Shown here: positions 58,935 through 64,000 of the stretch, one piece after another | Layout of the letters: every line of letters begins with the position of its first letter | Numbering within the stretch: position 1 is the first letter of the stretch | Assembly: GCF_000801105.2 (NCBI RefSeq) | Contig: NC_079517.1 | Span: 7,998,001 to 8,062,000 of the forward strand | DNA: 64,000 nucleotides | Origin: Raphanus sativus | Taxonomy: Eukaryota; Streptophyta; Magnoliopsida; Brassicales; Brassicaceae | Reading direction: 5' to 3' | Program-made: the position numbers and the translations under genes | The notes under the pieces: model-generated | What the model saw: the letters and a program-made list of their open reading frames with translations, nothing else | Told to the model about the DNA's origin: nothing | Databases searched by the model: none

Positions 58935-60196
58935 TCACGCTTTGCAATTATATTATATGATCCAACTTAAACTTCCACTGATATAATCATTTTTTTTTCC
59001 TTCAGAAAGCTGTCAAAATGAAAATTTGTTAAAGAGTGATTTCGAATGACCTCATGAATCATGAATCATGAATGCAATGCATACATTTATATGATAATAC
59101 CCAAATGATGATATACATGAACACATCGATTTCCAAATAGACAACAATTTAAATAATGTATAAGAAAAAAATAAAAATGTATAAGAACATAAGAGTAACA
59201 TCACTCTGTTCTTTATAATCACTTTTTGACATAGGAAAACAATACTCATTATGGCATATATTGATTGGGAGTGGTCAGAAGTTCATTTCCTTGTCAGCCA
59301 TTAATCAAGATCCACGTTTGAGATCAGATATGCTATACGTCGTTAGAATTTCCATATGCGAATCATATGATATACGATGTTAGTAAATGGTAATAGGATA
59401 GTCAAGATATCAGACGTTGCTAGGAAATTTTTTTTTTATACTATGCTCACCCTAAATGCTCTATAAAACTGCCACGTCAGCTATTTCAAGGCACAAATAA
59501 CTGACACATAGGATGAGATCTTTTTATAATTATTATAAATTTGAGTTCATATTTTTTAAATGATTCTCAAATAATATATAGGGAATATGAAATCCATTCA
59601 ACTTACATACATAAATCAATAAAGTTGATCATCATATAAATAATACAGAATTGATAGTGAACTGATAAATAAATAATATAGAAACTCTATATATATTATA
59701 ATTATAAACCATATTTCTAACTCCACTCCACCATCTAAATACTAAACTCTAAATCCTAAATATTAAACCCTAGATCTTAATCAATAAACCATAAACCCCA
59801 ATCTAAAAGAAAATATATACTTATAACACATTTTAAACAGAAAATGGAGAAATGGATAGTACATCATAGATGTTAATCATAGTACATCGTAGATGTTTTA
59901 TTCCATTTACGTACGTAAACAATAAAAATAAGCATCATATAAAATAGTATGGAACTAATAGTGAATTAAAAGATAAATAGTAATAGGAGCTCTATAAATA
60001 GTATAATCATAAATTTTACCTCAAACCCTCATCCCAACCTGTAAATACTAAACCATAAACCTTAATTACTAAATTTAAACTCAAACATAAAATATAATAT
60101 ACTTATAATATTTTAAATCAAATTAAAATCTAAAAACAATATATAAATTTTAACATTAAACTATACTATACTAAACAGTCTATAAATACTATACTA
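58935..60196. other. AT-rich intergenic DNA
   Basis: No gene is seen. Two diverged direct-repeat blocks with AAACCCTA-like phrases lie at about 59580-59800 and 59880-60100. A possible nine-base A-rich insertion lies between AATGTATAAGAA repeats (59155-59166 and 59176-59187). Confidence 0.5.
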
Positions 60197-62963
60197 TTTT
60201 TTTTTTATCAAACCTTTATATTAATTCAAGAACAGAGTTTAACACCCAAGGGTGGTTACAAGATGGAGATTACAAGCTGATTTCGCTAGCCGATCAGCCT
60301 CAACATTATTAAGTCTTGGAACATAAGAAAAAGAGATAGATTCGAAGGAGTCCCTCAACAGGAATATATCATGGAGGATGCCTTGAATTTCCACAGCAGA
60401 GCCTTTGCTTGAGAGCAAAGAAACGAGACTTTTAGAGTCAGAGAGGCATTCCAGCCTTCTAAGTCCCGCAGAGATGGCAGCAATAAGAGCTGTCTTTACC
60501 GCTAAAGCTTCAGCCATCAAGGCCGAGCTAATAAAGGTGCGGTTTGTAGATCCTTCTCCTATGTAGGAGCCGGTGTGTGACCGGAACACCCAACCCAAGC
60601 CGCCTATTCCAGTCCCCGCTATCCAAGAAGCATCAGTGAAACACTTTGCAGCAGAGGAGGAGTTGCGATGGTCTGAGGTCCGTAGCTGTCGAGTAGGAGT
60701 TTTGGTCGGGTTTATCTTCTGCGCATTTTGCCATGACCTTGCCTCTTTAATAGCTTTATCCACTATCTCCTGATCTGCAAAAGTTCTATTCTCAAACACC
60801 AGTTTATTCCTGCTAGTCCAGAGAGACCAGAGGATCCATGGATGGAGAGGAGAAGCAACACCAGTAGGAGGAAAGCATGTGAGCAGACGACAAGTTTGGA
60901 GAAGCTGGCCTGGTGATGATATAGTGTCTGAATTTGGTTTATTAATTGCAGGGACCAGATTCCACACTCGTTGAGCCACAGGGCACTGCAGCAGCACATG
61001 GAGGATGGTTTCAGGTGCTCCACAACTTTTACACGCAAAGGAGCCCTGTACTCCCCGAGAACGGAGAGCCTCGCCTACCGATAGAGCATTGTTCATGATT
61101 TTCCAGAGAAAGTGCTTGAGCTTCGGTAAGGTTTTCAGGTTCCAAACATTTTGGTTCCAGTTGAAAGAGGGAGAGACAGGGGCAGCAACTGCTGTTTTTG
61201 CTAAAGCATAGCCCGAGCGCGTAGAGTACACACCATTCTTTTCAGGGAGCCACACCAACGAGTCATCCATGTTGAAAGTACTAAGAGCAAGCTTCCGAAT
61301 GTGATTCTCGTAGTGAGGCATTACCTTACGAATAGCTGATACATCCCACTCCAGGGTGGAGGCGTTTATTAGGGTGTCCATGGTTGCATCAGCTGTTTCT
61401 TCAGTTGGCGGTCCTATTGGACAGGTTGGGGAGGATGTTGACAGCCAATTGTCTTTCCAGATATGAGTTGAGTGACCGTTACCCACCACCTTGCCAAGGC
61501 CGAGCTTTAGAACCTCTCTTCCAGCCAATATACCACGCCAGCCGTGGGAGCAACTTGAAGGAGCCTCACAGAGTAGAAAGTCCGAGTGTTTACAATATTT
61601 GTTGAGGAGGGTTCTACCAAGCAGTGACGACGGATCTTTAAGGATACGCCAGGATAGTTTAGCAAATAAAGCGTCGTTAAACTGCTGTATCTCTCTAAAA
61701 CCCAAACCACCTGCCGACTTTGGTAGAGTGAGCTTATCCCAAGCAACCCAACACATCTTTTTAATTTCCGGTGATGCGTCCCACCAGAATCTCGTCATAA
61801 CAGACTGAATTTGTTTGCATAGGGATTGGGGAAGTTTGAAGCAGGTCATGGAATAAGTAGGCATGGCAGCTAGCACTGCCTTAAGCAACACCATTTTCCC
61901 CGCACCCGAGAGCATTTTCGAGGACCAGCTATGTGATCTCTGCCGTATCCTATCAACGATTCCAGCGAAGATGTCTCTCTTCTTCCTCCCGAAATGCTCC
62001 GGGAGGCCCAGATACTTTCCAATGCCTCATTCTCCAGTTATGTCTAAGCAGCGCTTGATCCTAGCTTTTGCCGGTCCTGTTGTCTTGGATGAAAACGTAA
62101 TAGCAGATTTCGCCCTGTTTATACGCTGGCCTGACGCTTTAGCATATCTATCCAGAATCCGGGAGAGGGCTGAGCAGCTAGCTGGATCGGATTTAGAGAA
62201 AAACATGGTGTCATCGGCGAAGAGGAGGTTGTTGATCGGGGGACAGCTACGGCCCACTTTAACTCACAGGAGGGAGCCATTTTCTTGCGCCTGAGCACAT
62301 AGTCCCGACAACACTTCCGTGCACAAGATGAACAAATAAGGGGAGAGCGGGTCTCCTTGTCGGAGGCCTCGGGACGGGTAGACCTTTCCTTGTGGAGCTC
62401 CATTAACAAGAAAGGAATACGAGACAGACGAGACACATTCCATCGTCCATTCGATCCATATCTCATGGAAACCGAGCTTAGCTAGTACTTCTCGGAGGAA
62501 ATCCCATTCGATCCTGTCATAAGCTTTACTCATGTTCGTTTTTACTGCCATGGAGAACCTCTTCTTGGCTTGAGATGTACGGAGGTAGTGCAGTATCTCA
62601 TGAGTAATCAAGACATTGTCGGCAATGGCTCTTCCCGGAACGAAGGCTGACTGGTGGGGTGAGATCAAGGTCGGTAGCAGCGGTTGCAATCTCTTAGTTA
62701 GGATCTTGGCTATGATTTTATAATGGGTGTTGCAGAGTGCAATCGGCCTGTAGTCCGAGACTTGTTTAGGGCCCTTAATCTTCGGTATAAGGCGGAGATG
62801 CGTTTCATTTTGACGCTGATGCAAGGATCTAGTGATGAAGAAGTCATGCACCTCGCGAGTGACGTCATCTCCAATGATGTCCCAAAAAGATTGGTAAAAG
62901 CCGGCCGAAAATCCATCGGGACCCGGTGCCTTATCCGCGTTGATAGCAAAGACAGCAGCTTCT
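60197..62963 (-). mobile_element. 5'-truncated L1-type LINE with RNase H domain
   Basis: The poly(T) at 60197-60206 marks the poly(A) tail of a minus-strand element. Coding homology starts at about 62963, inside the reverse transcriptase (AAVFAINADKAPGPDG), so ORF1, the endonuclease and the RT N-terminus are missing: typical 5' truncation. No target duplication could be matched at the truncation point. Confidence 0.85.
60239..62963 (-). pseudogene. LINE ORF2 remnant: reverse transcriptase plus RNase H
   Basis: One frame runs through the remnant with two TGA stops, at 62264-62266 and 62027-62029. Both fall where glycine would be expected, so single G-to-T changes would explain them. RT motifs include SAFVPGRAIADNVL, GLRQGDPLSPYLF and catalytic FADD in LLFADDTMFF. 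A zf-RVT region follows, with CKSCGAPETILHVLLQC. The C-terminal RNase HI domain retains FTDASW, AEALAV, SDSKSL and NVEADRLA, i.e. the D-E-D-D catalytic set, and is intact from its first residue to the stop. The RNase H domain separates this LINE from the one at 12571-18463. Confidence 0.87.
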
Positions 62964-64000
62964 ATATATGTTTATCATATAGTATAAGACTAAAAGTTAC
63001 AGTGATAACACAACTTTTTCCATCTTTAATATCGTCGTCGTTTCTGAATCATATCGGAAGAGAACTTGTGGTGAAGCAAGAAATCAATAACAAATAAAAA
63101 GATCAGTAACAAAGAAAATTTTTGAGATCGATGGTATCAAAATAGATTAAGATCGATAACTAAGGAGATTATATATATTGACATCATGGGAGGATGAAAT
63201 GGACAACAATAGAGAGGATTAAAAGTGATGGTACCAAAATCTGAAGATAAACGGTAAAGAGAAACACAAAATAGTGTTAAGGTGAATTGATCATAAATGA
63301 GGTGTTTTGTTTCCAATAATGTAACATTGGTAATGAAATGATAAAAATGCAAAAAAATAAAAGAACATAGAAAAAAAGAAATGTGATATTCGTGTACACG
63401 CACACCAATTAACGTAATGTGCACACTACCACAATCGAATGGTATGTCGATGTAGCACTTTAAGATCGAATCCACAGAGACCAACTCTTACACTTTATTT
63501 CTATTGGATCAATACTTAGCTAAAACAAATATTGGGTTTTGTTTTGAGGGTAACGTGCAAAGCAAGTAAAATAATATAAATGAGAATTCAATTTAAAGAG
63601 AAACCAGCCTAGGGTTACTTCATCGGGTGTCAATACTTGTGAGCTAAACAATTATTCAAGTGCTAATAAGAACAGTCTAGAACTCGGATCACTCAAGTAG
63701 AACAGTCCACTGTCGTGGTACTGCTCCCTATGCTGATCGATCTCACCGTCTAACTGTCGTTGAGGTGAGAAGCGATCGCAAGCAATAGAGATCAGGTCCG
63801 ATAGGTTCACAAAACACCCTAATATCTACTTTCGCTGATTAGGGATGCAATGCTCATTCAAAACAGATCTAGCAACCTATTACACGGTTAATGAACAGGT
63901 TAAACCTATGATCTAACATTATGCGGCCAGTTTAATGCAAGCAATAAGAACAGTTATGAATGAAGACAATCAATGGATTCACTTATCTATGTTTAGCTCA
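62964..64000. other. Unclassified sequence at the right edge
   Basis: No protein homology is recognised. From about 63420 it is less AT-rich and has phrases such as GATCGAATCCACAGAGACC that look repetitive, probably part of an element extending beyond the window. Confidence 0.35.

Noticed and set aside
60573..61808. Plus-strand ORFs of 66-105 aa
   Set aside because: They are antisense shadows of the LINE reverse transcriptase and RNase H frame.
62964..64000. LTR retrotransposon internal region at the right edge
   Set aside because: No LTR pair, primer-binding site or coding domain can be seen within the window.

Overview
This window is plant nuclear DNA from a Brassicaceae species, most likely a Brassica. 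Four intact, intron-containing genes keep the order and relative orientation I recall from Arabidopsis chromosome 1 (AT1G75430, AT1G75440, AT1G75450, then AT1G75500). They are BLH11 (2323-3699, minus), UBC16 (6396-7897, plus), CKX5 (8204-11013, minus) and WAT1 (49624-51715, minus). All splice models keep frame from start to stop, giving 289, 161, 532 and 388 aa. The Brassica assignment comes from recalled Arabidopsis proteins, not from a search.

Between CKX5 and WAT1, where Arabidopsis carries a few more genes, I find about 38 kb of transposable elements and AT-rich DNA and none of those genes. From left to right this holds: an L1-type LINE (12571-18463) with a short target-site duplication (TSD), a very recent 2.62-kb direct tandem duplication (18880-24121), AT-rich DNA with several poly(A) micro-insertions, a minus-strand Helitron terminus (29607), a 326-bp retroposon with a 17-bp TSD (32712-33037), and a complete 12.1-kb autonomous Helitron (33094-45177). 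The Helitron encodes an intact 507-aa RPA1-like protein and an intact 1,684-aa Rep-helicase. A 1-kb Mutator-like element with a 9-bp TSD follows (47011-48035).

Downstream of WAT1 is a probable PIF/Harbinger-type element (52019-53594) that has captured pieces of three unrelated genes: a farnesyl diphosphate synthase, an AT4G24160-type alpha/beta hydrolase, and an ERF13-type AP2 factor. Then come a 788-bp non-autonomous Helitron whose 5' end resembles the 12-kb one (54525-55312), an 846-bp foldback element with telomere-like repeats and a 9-bp TSD (58080-58925), and a 5'-truncated L1 with an RNase H domain (60197-62963, minus). The left edge holds a roughly 0.92-kb Sadhu-like non-coding retroposon with a 16-bp TSD.

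The most unusual signal is a scatter of a dozen or so tiny insertions of 9-30 bp. Each is little more than a poly(A) or poly(T) run, and most lie between direct repeats of 11-17 bp. They look like target-primed reverse transcription events that copied only the tail of an RNA. I saw no tRNA, rRNA or CRISPR array.
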